NCBI GenBank assembly: GCA_004524445.1
Contig: SDNP01000003.1
Coordinates: forward strand, 49,117-113,116
DNA length: 64,000 nucleotides
Reading direction: 5' to 3'
From: Candidatus Thorarchaeota archaeon
GTDB lineage: Archaea; Asgardarchaeota; Thorarchaeia; Thorarchaeales; Thorarchaeaceae
Under the pieces are notes generated by a model that worked only from the letters and a program-made list of their open reading frames with translations, did not search any database and was not told the origin of the DNA. A program made the translations under genes and the position numbers. Positions 9,604 through 18,204 of the stretch are shown here, one piece after another. The stretch's first letter is position 1; the number at the start of each line of letters is the position of its first letter.

Positions 9604-10881
9604 CTAAAGATTGAAGTCAGCACGGAGCGGTTCCGTTGTCTGCTTCAAGATATCACCAGTAATTTCGCGTGCGATTCGAAGATCCTCATATCCTAGCTTA
9701 CATGATTGGTGTGCGAGTGCCAAGGGAACAGGATAGCCATACCATCGAGCGTCCCGTGCCATGAATTCAAGGTCACGAAATATGAGTTTCTCATTCTTTC
9801 TGGTGGCTTTGGGGTTGTCCTTCACGAAGATATTCTCCAGCCACCAGATTCTATCAAAATCGATACGTGAAGGGCGATTGTCACCTGAAAAGCTGTAAAG
9901 ATATGGTACAGCCAGTTTAGGGGGAATATATGTTCGATCTTCGTAAATATGAAGTCCGCCTCCGGGATCCTCACTACAAGGCAGTTGGCAGAACCATTTG
10001 GCAGTATCGCCAAATTTCTCCTTAGCCATGCCTGCTATTCTATGAGCAAATGGAATAGTATGATTCTTGCTGACGGCGCAGAGTACCACCCCATTTTCTC
10101 TTGCCAACTTCGATAGTTCTCGTAGCATGAACCCGCTAGGCATAGAGGGGTACTGACGCACAAAATGCATGAAGACGGACATGGCACCATCTAGTAGTAG
10201 ATACTTGGGGTTTATTTCACTAGTCAAGACCCCACGTGCAGCAGCGTACTCAGAGACAGCGCGCAATTCTTCGTGTACGATAGGATTAGTGAGAATTTGT
10301 GCGCGCGTTATCAAAGAGCTCATGCTCTTCAGTTCAGAAATGTAGTGAGAATATCTGGATGATTTGCCAATATCCTGGAGAGATTCAATCTCATCTGGTT
10401 TGAAGTCCATAAAAAACGGAAGAATAAGTTCTGCAATGTCTTTTTGGGGATAGATGTTAGCAAGCGACTCTGATAACTTTTGTTTGGCATCCCCTCTAAC
10501 TCCAGAGTGCCAGTGCAGATCAAGATGAGGTTGCTCTCCAAGCTGATTTTCTATACGCAATCCATCTATAGGGTCAAAAAAGCTACCTTCACGTGTATTT
10601 GTATAGAGAATGCTGGTTGCCGTACTAATGATATGCACCCGGATATCATCCAAGGTGACTAAGTTATCCGAACCCGATCCGTCTATTGCAGCCACAATGA
10701 AATCTTCGTCTAATACAACATCTGAAGGATAGGTTTCAACCGAGTCCAAAAGATCTTCTTTTATTCTCAGTTCATCCTTTGCGAACTCTTCTTCATCCCT
10801 TCGATCTTGCTCATTATGAATATCCTTTATAGTATATTCCACAAGTCTTCTGAAGTTATCAGTGAGTATCTTGTCTAGCAT
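9604..10881 (-). CDS. nurA: NurA nuclease
   Basis: 425 residues, ATG at 10881 preceded by AGAGGGG. The NurA active site is visible: the first metal-binding Asp in IVAAIDGSGS (D67), the second in YLLLDGAM (~230), and a conserved C-terminal His region (PLALAHQSCKLG). NurA is a dimeric 5'-3' exo/endonuclease with a PIWI/RNase H-like core that acts in the HerA central channel. It is the first gene of nurA-herA-mre11-rad50. Confidence comes from both motif and context. Confidence 0.93.
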   Translation of the reverse strand: MLDKILTDNFRRLVEYTIKDIHNEQDRRDEEEFAKDELRIKEDLLDSVETYPSDVVLDEDFIVAAIDGSGSDNLVTLDDIRVHIISTATSILYTNTREGSFFDPIDGLRIENQLGEQPHLDLHWHSGVRGDAKQKLSESLANIYPQKDIAELILPFFMDFKPDEIESLQDIGKSSRYSHYISELKSMSSLITRAQILTNPIVHEELRAVSEYAAARGVLTSEINPKYLLLDGAMSVFMHFVRQYPSMPSGFMLRELSKLARENGVVLCAVSKNHTIPFAHRIAGMAKEKFGDTAKWFCQLPCSEDPGGGLHIYEDRTYIPPKLAVPYLYSFSGDNRPSRIDFDRIWWLENIFVKDNPKATRKNEKLIFRDLEFMARDARWYGYPVPLALAHQSCKLGYEDLRIAREITGDILKQTTEPLRADFNL

Positions 10882-10946
10882 GATGCCCCTCTTCTGGGAG
10901 ACCCCTTTCTGTATGCTGAGCCTTCAAATACTTGATACTGAGGAGG

Positions 10947-10955
10947 TCATAAAAA
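10947..10955 (-). promoter_or_regulatory. TATA-like box of the nurA operon
   Basis: The minus strand reads CTATCTTTTTATGACC here. The TTTTTATGA element lies about 66-74 bp upstream of the nurA ATG, which would put transcription start near 10924 and leave a leader of about 40 nt ending in the AGAGGGG ribosome binding site. It is the only AT-rich element in this gap. Assignment is by position and composition only. Confidence 0.4.
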
Positions 10956-11026
10956 GATAGCACTCGGAGCGGACGAGGAACATCTAGAGCAAGAAAACTG
11001 GCAATGAGTCCATGTTATTGAATGAG

Positions 11027-11055
11027 AAAAAAGGAGTGAGGGAAACTCACTCCTT
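11027..11055 (-). terminator. Perfect 10-bp hairpin plus T-run ending the 11063-11419 gene
   Basis: AAGGAGTGAG (11031-11040) and CTCACTCCTT (11046-11055) form a perfect stem with a 5-nt loop. Read on the minus strand, the stem is followed at once by a T-run (TTTTTTCTC). It starts 8 bp beyond the stop codon of the small acidic protein gene. It therefore looks like an intrinsic-type terminator that isolates this gene from the nurA operon downstream. Confidence 0.7.
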
Positions 11056-11062
11056 GCTATGT

Positions 11063-11419
11063 TTATTGGTCAAAATCGTTTTCTTCTGCCTCGAGTTCCT
11101 CAAGCTCTTTTCGCGTCTGCTCAAGTTCGGCGTCTATGTCTTCCAGCGGTAGTATATCCCCCGCCTCGTCTTTAGAATGAGTGTCCAGGGTATACATGAC
11201 GTTGAAGCCTGCCAATGTGTCGTGAATGGCATTGGCAATCTCAAGAATGGCATTGGTGATTTCAGATTCAGACATGTCCCCATCAGATTCATGTTCATAG
11301 GCGAAGTCATAAGCCCCTCTTATTGGAGAAAAGCCCATATCAAGCAATTTGTTTATTACTTGTGAAGGACTCGCCCCTTCACTGTTGAACCAAACTGATA
11401 CACGTGTAATATATGACAT
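11063..11419 (-). CDS. Small acidic protein, unknown function
   Basis: 118 residues from the ATG at 11419, which has GAGGT 8-9 nt upstream; an overlapping TTG at 11434 is less likely. I do not recognise a family. Residues 1-85 look like a compact alpha/beta domain (SYITRVSVWFNS..., then an amphipathic helix with NAILEIANAIHDTL). The last 30 residues are a highly acidic Glu/Asp-rich helix ending in DFDQ, and overall charge is strongly negative. It has its own strong terminator and no tight coupling to raSEA (67 bp upstream), so it is probably a separate gene. Cytosolic. Confidence 0.7.
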   Translation of the reverse strand: MSYITRVSVWFNSEGASPSQVINKLLDMGFSPIRGAYDFAYEHESDGDMSESEITNAILEIANAIHDTLAGFNVMYTLDTHSKDEAGDILPLEDIDAELEQTRKELEELEAEENDFDQ

Positions 11420-11486
11420 TTTAACAGACCTCAACTTTCAGAATACTACATTCGCCCTTTGAAATGCTATAAGCCTTTTCAGGTCT

Positions 11487-12572
11487 TTACTTCATTCGAG
11501 TGGCGTGCACCAAATTCGATGCATCTTCATGCTTTAGATTGTGCGCCCATGTCTTTTTGCAATCGCAGTCCAGTCGTTCAAATACTTCGGTATCTTGATG
11601 TAATGAAAAATCCCTTATAGCGCTAGCAAATGCTGCATCACATTTCCCGCAATTGTGTGTTCCACGTTCCTTCCCAGGAGCAACGGGGTCACATATGATT
11701 GGAACTATTCCTTGTGATTCCTTATGAGTTCGTTTGAGTATCTCGACAAGACTCCATAACCACGGAGGTCTGTACTCTCGATTTCTCCACAGATACTCAA
11801 CTAGGGTGTACTTTTGCACATTGACGGGATTCACCGATACAGTAGTTACACCCATTTGGATTGCATCAGTGATGGTCTTGATAGCATCGACTATGCTGTC
11901 GCGTTCTGTTAGAAAAGGGGGCTTGACCAAGACATAGGAACGAATTCCTATTCCGTGTTTGGCTGCAATCTTTTTTGCACTCTGAAAGTCTGTCAATGAA
12001 AAACCCTTGTTGATACATATATTCCGGATATCATCGTTGCTGCTTTCCAGGCCAATCCCAATCTCTATGTCGCGCCCTTCAAGAACGCTTCTGATTTGTG
12101 ACATCATTTCGTCAGAAACATATTCCGGACGAGATTCGAGCACGACTTGCACGACTCTATCATCGGCTGCAATAAGTTCAAGAACTCGTTCGAGCACATT
12201 CGGAGGAACTTCTTCGGGATCGAGAAAGCTGCCACTTGTGTATATCTTCACTGACAAGGGTGCGGATTCGCCATCAAGCTTTGACATCGCTCCTTCAAAC
12301 TGTGTAACAAGTTGTTCAGGCGTGGGGCTTCTTGTAGTACCATCAAGCAAGTAACTACACATACTGCAACCTCCAGCAGCTCCACGGGCATGTGAACATC
12401 CCACAGTGTTCAGAACAATGGATATGGCCTTACCGAATTCGTCTTTGAGTCTGGCTGTTGAAACCCACGCTGATGATGCCACACTTAGATTACCGCTTCT
12501 TCTCCGTCGAATGGAGGAACCGCGTGATTTGAGAATTTCATCCTGAACTATCTTCAGCAATTGCTCATTCAT
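11487..12572 (-). CDS. raSEA: Radical SAM enzyme RaSEA, archaeosine synthesis
   Basis: 361 residues from the ATG at 12572; a TTG at 12581 overlaps the arcS stop. It has the unusual cluster spacing C-x9-C-x2-C (C59, C69, C72) in VGCSHARGAAGGCSMC, an elongator-type radical SAM barrel and a C-terminal Cys pair region (HNCGKCDAAF, DCDCKK). Known biology: RaSEA pairs with ArcS to convert lysine-modified preQ0 at tRNA position 15 into archaeosine. ArcS is immediately upstream here with no gap, which strongly supports the assignment over a generic radical SAM call. Elp3-like proteins are the closest alternative, but no acetyltransferase domain is present. Confidence 0.88.
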   Translation of the reverse strand: MNEQLLKIVQDEILKSRGSSIRRRRSGNLSVASSAWVSTARLKDEFGKAISIVLNTVGCSHARGAAGGCSMCSYLLDGTTRSPTPEQLVTQFEGAMSKLDGESAPLSVKIYTSGSFLDPEEVPPNVLERVLELIAADDRVVQVVLESRPEYVSDEMMSQIRSVLEGRDIEIGIGLESSNDDIRNICINKGFSLTDFQSAKKIAAKHGIGIRSYVLVKPPFLTERDSIVDAIKTITDAIQMGVTTVSVNPVNVQKYTLVEYLWRNREYRPPWLWSLVEILKRTHKESQGIVPIICDPVAPGKERGTHNCGKCDAAFASAIRDFSLHQDTEVFERLDCDCKKTWAHNLKHEDASNLVHATRMK

Positions 12573-12577
12573 GACTC

Positions 12578-14536
12578 TCAACTTCTGCTATGTCTGATAT
12601 TGATGGCCATTCCGTTATCAAAGTCGCACATCTCAGCTCCAGACATCTCACTCTTCCCAACAGCAATCAAATCCCCATCACGTCCAATGATGAGAACCTC
12701 GTCTCCCGGGCGAATGATTGAATCCGCCTCACTTATACCCACAGCAAATAGCGAGCCGCCTCTCAGTTTATCGCCATCAAAGTGAACCTGATATCTATCC
12801 AAAGACAGGAGGCGTTCTCCACCCTCAAGGGTCAACGAAACATTTCCGATTTGGCTAACGAAAGTGCACATTTGTACATCATCAACTTCACAAACAATGT
12901 TCCCGTATACTTTGCCCCGGTAGCTTACATTTCCCGAAGTCACGAGTTTGCCGGCTCCTGTGCCAAATTGGAAGTCAAGTGTGGCAGACACGGTATTTTC
13001 AAGCAGTGTGGGAGTGCCACCGCGGAGCGCGTAAACATCAGCAAGATCAAGGAGAACCTCTTCAAGTGATTCCAGAGAAGATTTCCTTGTTGCAGAAACA
13101 TCATCAATTGTGTAAATAATGCTCTGACTAATATCATCCTCGGCGTCTTGCACAACCTCTTGGTAACCCCCGGAAACATGAGCAACGACTGTGGCAGATT
13201 CTGGAAACTTGGCTAGGTGTGTCGATAATGCAGATGCCGCAATCTCAATCTCTTCAGCATCCCAACTGCCAGTTACAGGAATATCGTAGTTTTTCACGGG
13301 AAAAACTCTTTCCAATGCTCGAGGAACAATACCGATTGGCGAGGACATAATCACTTCAGCCACATTCTTGCGTTTGGAACCTAAGGCACGTTCAATTGAT
13401 CTATCAAATCGTCTGTGGGACCGAGAGTCAGAATATGGCTTTCTTGCGGAGCAAGGAAGGAGAAGTACCACTTGGCAGTCCTGAGGAGGAGAATATCGTT
13501 CTACAAGCCTTTCTCTATAACGTCTTATTGCAGGAGCATTGTAGGACTCAGGTCCAATGAGAGGTTGGGGTTGGTCGCCAACAGTCGGTGTAAATTCTTC
13601 AATGAAATCATAGGCATGATAATCAACTTGTCTCAGAAGGGCTGCCAACGCAGGACGACTATGTGTACTGCCCTCAACTAGCCATCGCAACTGCCCTTTC
13701 GAATAGAAATGAACAGCTTCCGATAACTTGCTTCTGTAAATGCCCACATTATGATGCATGAGTTCTGTCATGTCAGGATGCTTTGTGTTCACCAACCCTG
13801 TTTCTGCACACCAGCGACAACTACAGTAAATGGGGTGGGATTCCTTGGACATGTTTTCCTCATGGTATGACCAAAGCCGAATGTTCCTGGATGCAGCATG
13901 CTCCGCATAGGCGATATCAAAAATATCGAATCCGAAGTAATACAAAATAGGAAACATATCAGGTTTAATGCAACCAAGTGCAATGGCAGTCCAATTTCGT
14001 GGGAGCATACTTCTGAGTCGTAGATTTTGAAGAGAGGTGGGTCCAAGATTTCCATCGAACAAGAAAGATACAGCTCTAATACCCATCTCCTGCAACTCGG
14101 GTGTCAGGATCTTCAGCTCCTGATGATGGAGTGAACCGGGTACTCGAAGAATCCAGTTATCAGGCGATGTTCCGTCTTGTAAATCTCTGAGACGGCTAAT
14201 CTGTTCTTCAAGAAGAATACGACTCGCTTCTTTGCCCAAGGTTGACATCGCTGGAAACAAAGGGGATAGAATCGGTTCTTCATCTTTGGGCAAGTCAAGA
14301 GCAATCGTATTTGCAGAGGAAACAAATGTTGGAGCAGCGATACTGAGCCCGTTGTTGGACGGTGAATCCCTACCAGGAACATAGTATTCACAATCAGTAT
14401 TAGGAATCGTTGTGGGGCCCATGAGTGCGGGGAGCTTCAACTTGCTCTTTCCCGACCTAAGATGACCTACCCGAGCAGGCCCACTATGTCCGCGTTCAAT
14501 CATATATTGCATTCTCAAGCATTCTCCATTTCTCAT
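12578..14536 (-). CDS. arcS: Archaeosine synthase ArcS (TGT-like, PUA domain)
   Basis: 652 residues. It has a TGT-like N-terminal half without the full catalytic set, a zinc site CSCRWC (~239-243), the ArcS/TgtA2-specific motif PCSARKPYS (361-369) followed by SRSHRRF, and a C-terminal PUA domain (~575-650, ending VGKSEMSGAEM). ArcS attaches lysine to the preQ0 base in tRNA, and RaSEA next to it finishes archaeosine. The start codon overlaps the upstream helicase stop (ATGA), so helicase, arcS and raSEA form one translationally coupled unit. The preQ0-inserting TGT itself is not in this window. Confidence 0.92.
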   Translation of the reverse strand: MRNGECLRMQYMIERGHSGPARVGHLRSGKSKLKLPALMGPTTIPNTDCEYYVPGRDSPSNNGLSIAAPTFVSSANTIALDLPKDEEPILSPLFPAMSTLGKEASRILLEEQISRLRDLQDGTSPDNWILRVPGSLHHQELKILTPELQEMGIRAVSFLFDGNLGPTSLQNLRLRSMLPRNWTAIALGCIKPDMFPILYYFGFDIFDIAYAEHAASRNIRLWSYHEENMSKESHPIYCSCRWCAETGLVNTKHPDMTELMHHNVGIYRSKLSEAVHFYSKGQLRWLVEGSTHSRPALAALLRQVDYHAYDFIEEFTPTVGDQPQPLIGPESYNAPAIRRYRERLVERYSPPQDCQVVLLLPCSARKPYSDSRSHRRFDRSIERALGSKRKNVAEVIMSSPIGIVPRALERVFPVKNYDIPVTGSWDAEEIEIAASALSTHLAKFPESATVVAHVSGGYQEVVQDAEDDISQSIIYTIDDVSATRKSSLESLEEVLLDLADVYALRGGTPTLLENTVSATLDFQFGTGAGKLVTSGNVSYRGKVYGNIVCEVDDVQMCTFVSQIGNVSLTLEGGERLLSLDRYQVHFDGDKLRGGSLFAVGISEADSIIRPGDEVLIIGRDGDLIAVGKSEMSGAEMCDFDNGMAINIRHSRS

Positions 14537-17157
14537 ACCAATGGCTGATATCCTTGATAATTCTCAAGGTCAGCCTTCGTTTCAGCATGTTTCAACAGGA
14601 GCTCTACGCTCTCCAGGGCACCAAACCTAAAGAGCGGCGAATTATTGTTTCCACACTGATATGAATATGTACAAAGGGGACAGCCATCAATCTTCTTACA
14701 TTCACACTTTTCAAGGATTGTCTTTGCACGCTCAAGAGCCTCTTCGAACCTACCAAAGAGTAGTTTGGAGGCGCCATTCCCCCCAGGACTCCCATCATAC
14801 ACGAATATGATACCAGAGTCCCCCATGGAAACACCTCCAATCTCTCGAGTTCCTCCACCAGTCAGCATGTCACTCGATTCGATAACAACATGCTCCAAGG
14901 CGTGGAAAGCCCCTCCATAAAGCTCGATTGGTGTTAGCTCAGGCCCAGGTTCGTGCTTCATCTTTCCTTGAAGGTAGTCGTTTATTGACTTCTTTGGCTC
15001 AGGTGCCTTAAATACAAAGCCGCGGGTCTTATACTTGTATACAATTGCTTCGCCTAAAGTATGATGACTCAGGATTTTGCCAGTGCGTGTTTCTTTCTTC
15101 ACATATCCGTGAACCGTCTGGGTCATCTCTAGAGTACAATAGGATAGTTTTGCGCCTAGTACGTTCCGTTCCTCATGTATCTCTATGATTTTTGGCATTG
15201 TTGAGTAGAGAGGCTTAGTATAGGCACTTCGGTTACCAAGAGACACCACATCAGCCTTGCCCAGCCCTTTTCGATACTTGAAATCAACACAGAGATAGTT
15301 TGAGCCACCGTGAAGGTAAATGGCTCCCGGATGAAGCTCTTGGGCAGCCATCGGCATAGAGCGTTCGCCAAGCTTCTTACGCTTCAGACGTATTTCCACT
15401 GTGTCACCAATACCTCTGATGCTATAGCTTCTCCATTGCTTGCGAGCGGTTTCGTAATCTGCGACTTGCACCTTCTCTCGATCAGTAACTCGTAGAATAC
15501 CCTCATCGACCAAGCTTTGCAATACCTTCTCTTGTCTTGGGAACATCTGCGTAGTCATCTTTCCGGTCATTGCAGCAGCAATCAACTGATATCGAGCAAC
15601 AACCTCATTGTCCGGTTCCATATATGCAGCATCAATATCTGTGAAGAATTTCTCTGGCTTATTCCTATAGAAAGAGGAGATGGGATCATTATCTCGTAGC
15701 GCAAGAACTGCAACGCTTTCCTGCCCCTTGCGTCCTGCCCGGCCAATCCTTTGTGTGAGGCGAGTTATTGATACAATTATACTCACAACACAATCCAAAT
15801 CTCCTATATCAATACCAAGTTCAAGGGTAGGAGTTGAAACAAGTACTTGCAGGTCACCTTGCCTAAATTGCTCTTCAACTTCGTTTCGATATTTCTTAGA
15901 TAGGCCTGCACGGTGGACCATCGATTTTACTCCAGTGTCTCGAAGAAGCATGTTTAGTACTTCTGCTTCAGAGTGTGTGTTTCCGAATACAAGAGTCTGG
16001 AAGTCAGCCTGGTAGAGCATTTGAACAAGATCTACAATCATGGAGTACTTACTTCTGTCACCAGGGTAGTACATCATGAAATGAATAGGGCCGCGTTTTG
16101 CACTCTCTGATTCGATGAGTTCTACTTCGGAATCAAAGATGAGGTCGCCAAATTCCTTCGGGTTTGAAATCGTAGCAGAGGCTCCTATTTTTTGAAATGC
16201 GCCACACTCAATTTGGAGGCGCTTCAGAATATAGTATATGTTAGACCCCATAGAACCGGTGTAGAGATGAATTTCATCGAGAACTACATACTTGACAGAC
16301 CTGAGTAATGGAACAAGGCGGGACCGATTCCAGCCCAAGTGATAATGCAATACATCGGGATTAGTCAACAGGATATCTGGCGGACGTTCGTATATCTTCC
16401 GTCTCTCGTGCTGTGAAACATCCCCATCAAATATTGCCGCTGAGAGTCCAGAGGCTTCGCACATTTCCTTTATTTTGTCGTATTGGTCTCTTGCCAGTGC
16501 CTTGGTGGGATACATGAGAAGTGCACGAACGCCGGGATTGAACATGGCATCTTGTATTGAGAGAAGAAGCTGTTTGATTATTGGAAGAACAAAAGCCTCT
16601 GTTTTGCCTTGAGCGGTGGGAGCTGAAATCACGACATTGCATCCATCACTTATTTTTCTAAATGCCCTCTCCTGAAAGCGATATAGCTTATTGATTCCTT
16701 TCTCACTAAGCAACTCTTTCAATCTCTGTGAGATCTTTATGTCTTCCACTGCAGTACCATAGAGTGCATCAGTTTCTTCCATAAACCGGTATGATACTAA
16801 ATAGTCCCTGCCCGTTCTCAGAATGTCTTGAAGAGAATCGGGAAGATCTGCGAGAGCTAGTCCACCATCCTGAACTAGTTTCCCGATTTGGTCTTCCGAC
16901 TGTACCCTGTCACCCGAGTATTTTGTCCTGATTCTTTTCGATGGTTTTCTGCCTTTTCTGGATATCCTGCCACTACTTGCCAATAATGTTCCTTCACTCA
17001 GAGCCTTCACATAGGCATCATACGCATCAAAAAGGTCATTCTTTCGACCGTCAATTGATATCTCCTGGTTGCACTCCCTACAACGAACTGTCCATATTGG
17101 ACCGCCTTTGAAAATATCAAGCTTAGATCCGCATTCAGGACAATGAAGGACAGGCAC
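14533..17157 (-). CDS. SF2 DEAD/H helicase with DUF1998-type C-terminus (MrfA/Hrq1-like)
   Basis: About 874 residues from a GTG at 17157; GTG 17166 and TTG 17205 are alternatives and the start is uncertain. An N-terminal zinc ribbon (LHCPECGSKLD ... VRCRECNQEI) precedes the helicase. Helicase motifs are I APTAQGKTEA, II VLDEIHLY, III SATIS, and VI QRIGRAGRKG. The C-terminal half ends in the four-Cys site CECKKIDGCPLCTYSYQCG that defines MrfA-type DUF1998 helicases. Relatives are 3'-5' helicases acting in DNA crosslink repair (bacterial MrfA, fungal Hrq1). It is the first gene ahead of arcS and raSEA and overlaps arcS by 4 bp. Confidence 0.88.
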   Translation of the reverse strand: MPVLHCPECGSKLDIFKGGPIWTVRCRECNQEISIDGRKNDLFDAYDAYVKALSEGTLLASSGRISRKGRKPSKRIRTKYSGDRVQSEDQIGKLVQDGGLALADLPDSLQDILRTGRDYLVSYRFMEETDALYGTAVEDIKISQRLKELLSEKGINKLYRFQERAFRKISDGCNVVISAPTAQGKTEAFVLPIIKQLLLSIQDAMFNPGVRALLMYPTKALARDQYDKIKEMCEASGLSAAIFDGDVSQHERRKIYERPPDILLTNPDVLHYHLGWNRSRLVPLLRSVKYVVLDEIHLYTGSMGSNIYYILKRLQIECGAFQKIGASATISNPKEFGDLIFDSEVELIESESAKRGPIHFMMYYPGDRSKYSMIVDLVQMLYQADFQTLVFGNTHSEAEVLNMLLRDTGVKSMVHRAGLSKKYRNEVEEQFRQGDLQVLVSTPTLELGIDIGDLDCVVSIIVSITRLTQRIGRAGRKGQESVAVLALRDNDPISSFYRNKPEKFFTDIDAAYMEPDNEVVARYQLIAAAMTGKMTTQMFPRQEKVLQSLVDEGILRVTDREKVQVADYETARKQWRSYSIRGIGDTVEIRLKRKKLGERSMPMAAQELHPGAIYLHGGSNYLCVDFKYRKGLGKADVVSLGNRSAYTKPLYSTMPKIIEIHEERNVLGAKLSYCTLEMTQTVHGYVKKETRTGKILSHHTLGEAIVYKYKTRGFVFKAPEPKKSINDYLQGKMKHEPGPELTPIELYGGAFHALEHVVIESSDMLTGGGTREIGGVSMGDSGIIFVYDGSPGGNGASKLLFGRFEEALERAKTILEKCECKKIDGCPLCTYSYQCGNNNSPLFRFGALESVELLLKHAETKADLENYQGYQPLV

Positions 17158-17288
17158 TAGTAACACCAAAGACAATACAATATCGCTTGCTAAGCAGCTT
17201 ATCAAACTTTGGCACTGTTCACTATTTCCGTGTACCTATGGGTTCATCAAAGCCGTGACCAAGAAACCTCAACCGAGCTAACAAAACC

Positions 17289-17322
17289 CTTTTAACGGTT
17301 GTGAATAGTTTTTTCACAACCG
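17289..17322 (+). promoter_or_regulatory. Thioredoxin promoter with perfect 10-bp dyad (probable operator)
   Basis: A TATA-like CTTTTAA (17289-17295) is followed immediately by the inverted repeat CGGTTGTGAA (17296-17305), a 7-nt spacer, and TTCACAACCG (17313-17322). From the TATA position, transcription should start near 17316-17318, inside the dyad. An AGGGAGAT ribosome binding site then precedes the ATG at 17340. A repressor bound here would block RNA polymerase. The same bases could fold as a leader hairpin if transcription starts further upstream. Confidence 0.6.
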
Positions 17323-17339
17323 ATTAGGGAGATTACATA

Positions 17340-17702
17340 ATGGTTGAAGAAATCAATTCCGATAAACTGGATAATATCGTATCCGAGAATAAAGTGGTGT
17401 TTGTAGACTGCCACGCTGTCTGGTGCGGGCCTTGTAAGGCATTGACACCAATTCTTGAAGAGCTCGATGACAAATACAGCGAAAAGGGGCTCAAAGTAGT
17501 CAAGATTGACGTGGATCAGAATCGTTCGTTCAGCGCCCAGAATCAAATCACTGGTGTTCCAAGCGTACTTGTTTTTGCAGAGGGCAAGAAAGTTGTCTTT
17601 GATGATGGACAAGGTAACAAGACTGACAAATTGGTCGGTGTGATGCCTCCTGAAGTCTATGAACAAGTAGCAGAGAATTTGCTGACAGAAGCAACGGCAT
17701 AG
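17340..17702 (+). CDS. Thioredoxin
   Basis: 120 residues with a standard thioredoxin fold. The redox motif WCGPC (in HAVWCGPCKAL, ~25-29) is preceded by VFVDCHAV, and the cis-Pro lies in GVPSVLVF. It reduces protein disulfides in the cytosol; there is no signal peptide. AGGGAGAT lies 8 nt before the ATG. It is monocistronic-looking, with its own dyad-bearing promoter upstream and a hairpin plus T-rich tail downstream. The paralogue at 17828 is only about half identical by eye, so this is not a recent duplication. Confidence 0.93.
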   Translation: MVEEINSDKLDNIVSENKVVFVDCHAVWCGPCKALTPILEELDDKYSEKGLKVVKIDVDQNRSFSAQNQITGVPSVLVFAEGKKVVFDDGQGNKTDKLVGVMPPEVYEQVAENLLTEATA

Positions 17703-17713
17703 ACGTTAAGAAT

Positions 17714-17762
17714 AACTCCGGCTCAGACCAACGCAACTGAATCGGAGTTCTCACTTTTATTT
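17714..17762 (+). terminator. Hairpin and T-rich tail after first thioredoxin gene
   Basis: AACTCCG (17714-17720) pairs with CGGAGTT (17743-17749), with an inner TCAG/CTGA pairing. The T-rich stretch CACTTTTATTTTAG follows. It begins 12 bp after the stop codon at 17702. It resembles an archaeal T-rich terminator with a weak hairpin. Confidence 0.45.
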
Positions 17763-17827
17763 TAGTTTCATAGTAGGAATATTGAATAGGTCAGCTCATT
17801 TGTTGAAATGTCATGGAGTGAAGACTA

Positions 17828-18193
17828 GTGGTAAGCGATCTTAGTCCAGAAGAGATAGAAAAGAAGATTGTAGAAACCAACATTCTGTTTGTTGATGCCT
17901 GGGCCCCATGGTGTGGGCCCTGTCTGGCATTGGGCCCGATTCTTGAAGAACTCGAAAATAAGTACGCAGACGATGATGACATTTCTTTTGTGAAGATAAA
18001 TACGCAAGAACACAGGTCATTTGCAGCTGCTAACAATATTGTTGCCATTCCTTGCGTCCTAGTGTACAAAGATGGCAAGCCTGCTGAGGTTAATGAAGAG
18101 AATCCCAGAACGGGAGAAAAACAGGTTACTGACAGAATTATCGGACTGAGACCTGCTGAATACTACGAAGACGTAATTGAACAGCTCCTTTGA
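17828..18193 (+). CDS. Thioredoxin (second copy)
   Basis: 121 residues from a GTG, with GGAGTGAAG upstream. WCGPC lies in WAPWCGPCLAL (~25-31), and the cis-Pro is in VAIPCVLVYKDG, where a Cys directly follows the cis-Pro. An acidic insertion PAEVNEENPRTGEKQ before the last helix distinguishes it from the first thioredoxin. It is followed after 11 bp by the gamma-carbonic-anhydrase-like gene and is probably co-transcribed with it. Cytosolic disulfide reductase; electron donor unknown. Confidence 0.92.
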   Translation: MVSDLSPEEIEKKIVETNILFVDAWAPWCGPCLALGPILEELENKYADDDDISFVKINTQEHRSFAAANNIVAIPCVLVYKDGKPAEVNEENPRTGEKQVTDRIIGLRPAEYYEDVIEQLL

Positions 18194-18204
18194 GGTAAGA
18201 GAAG

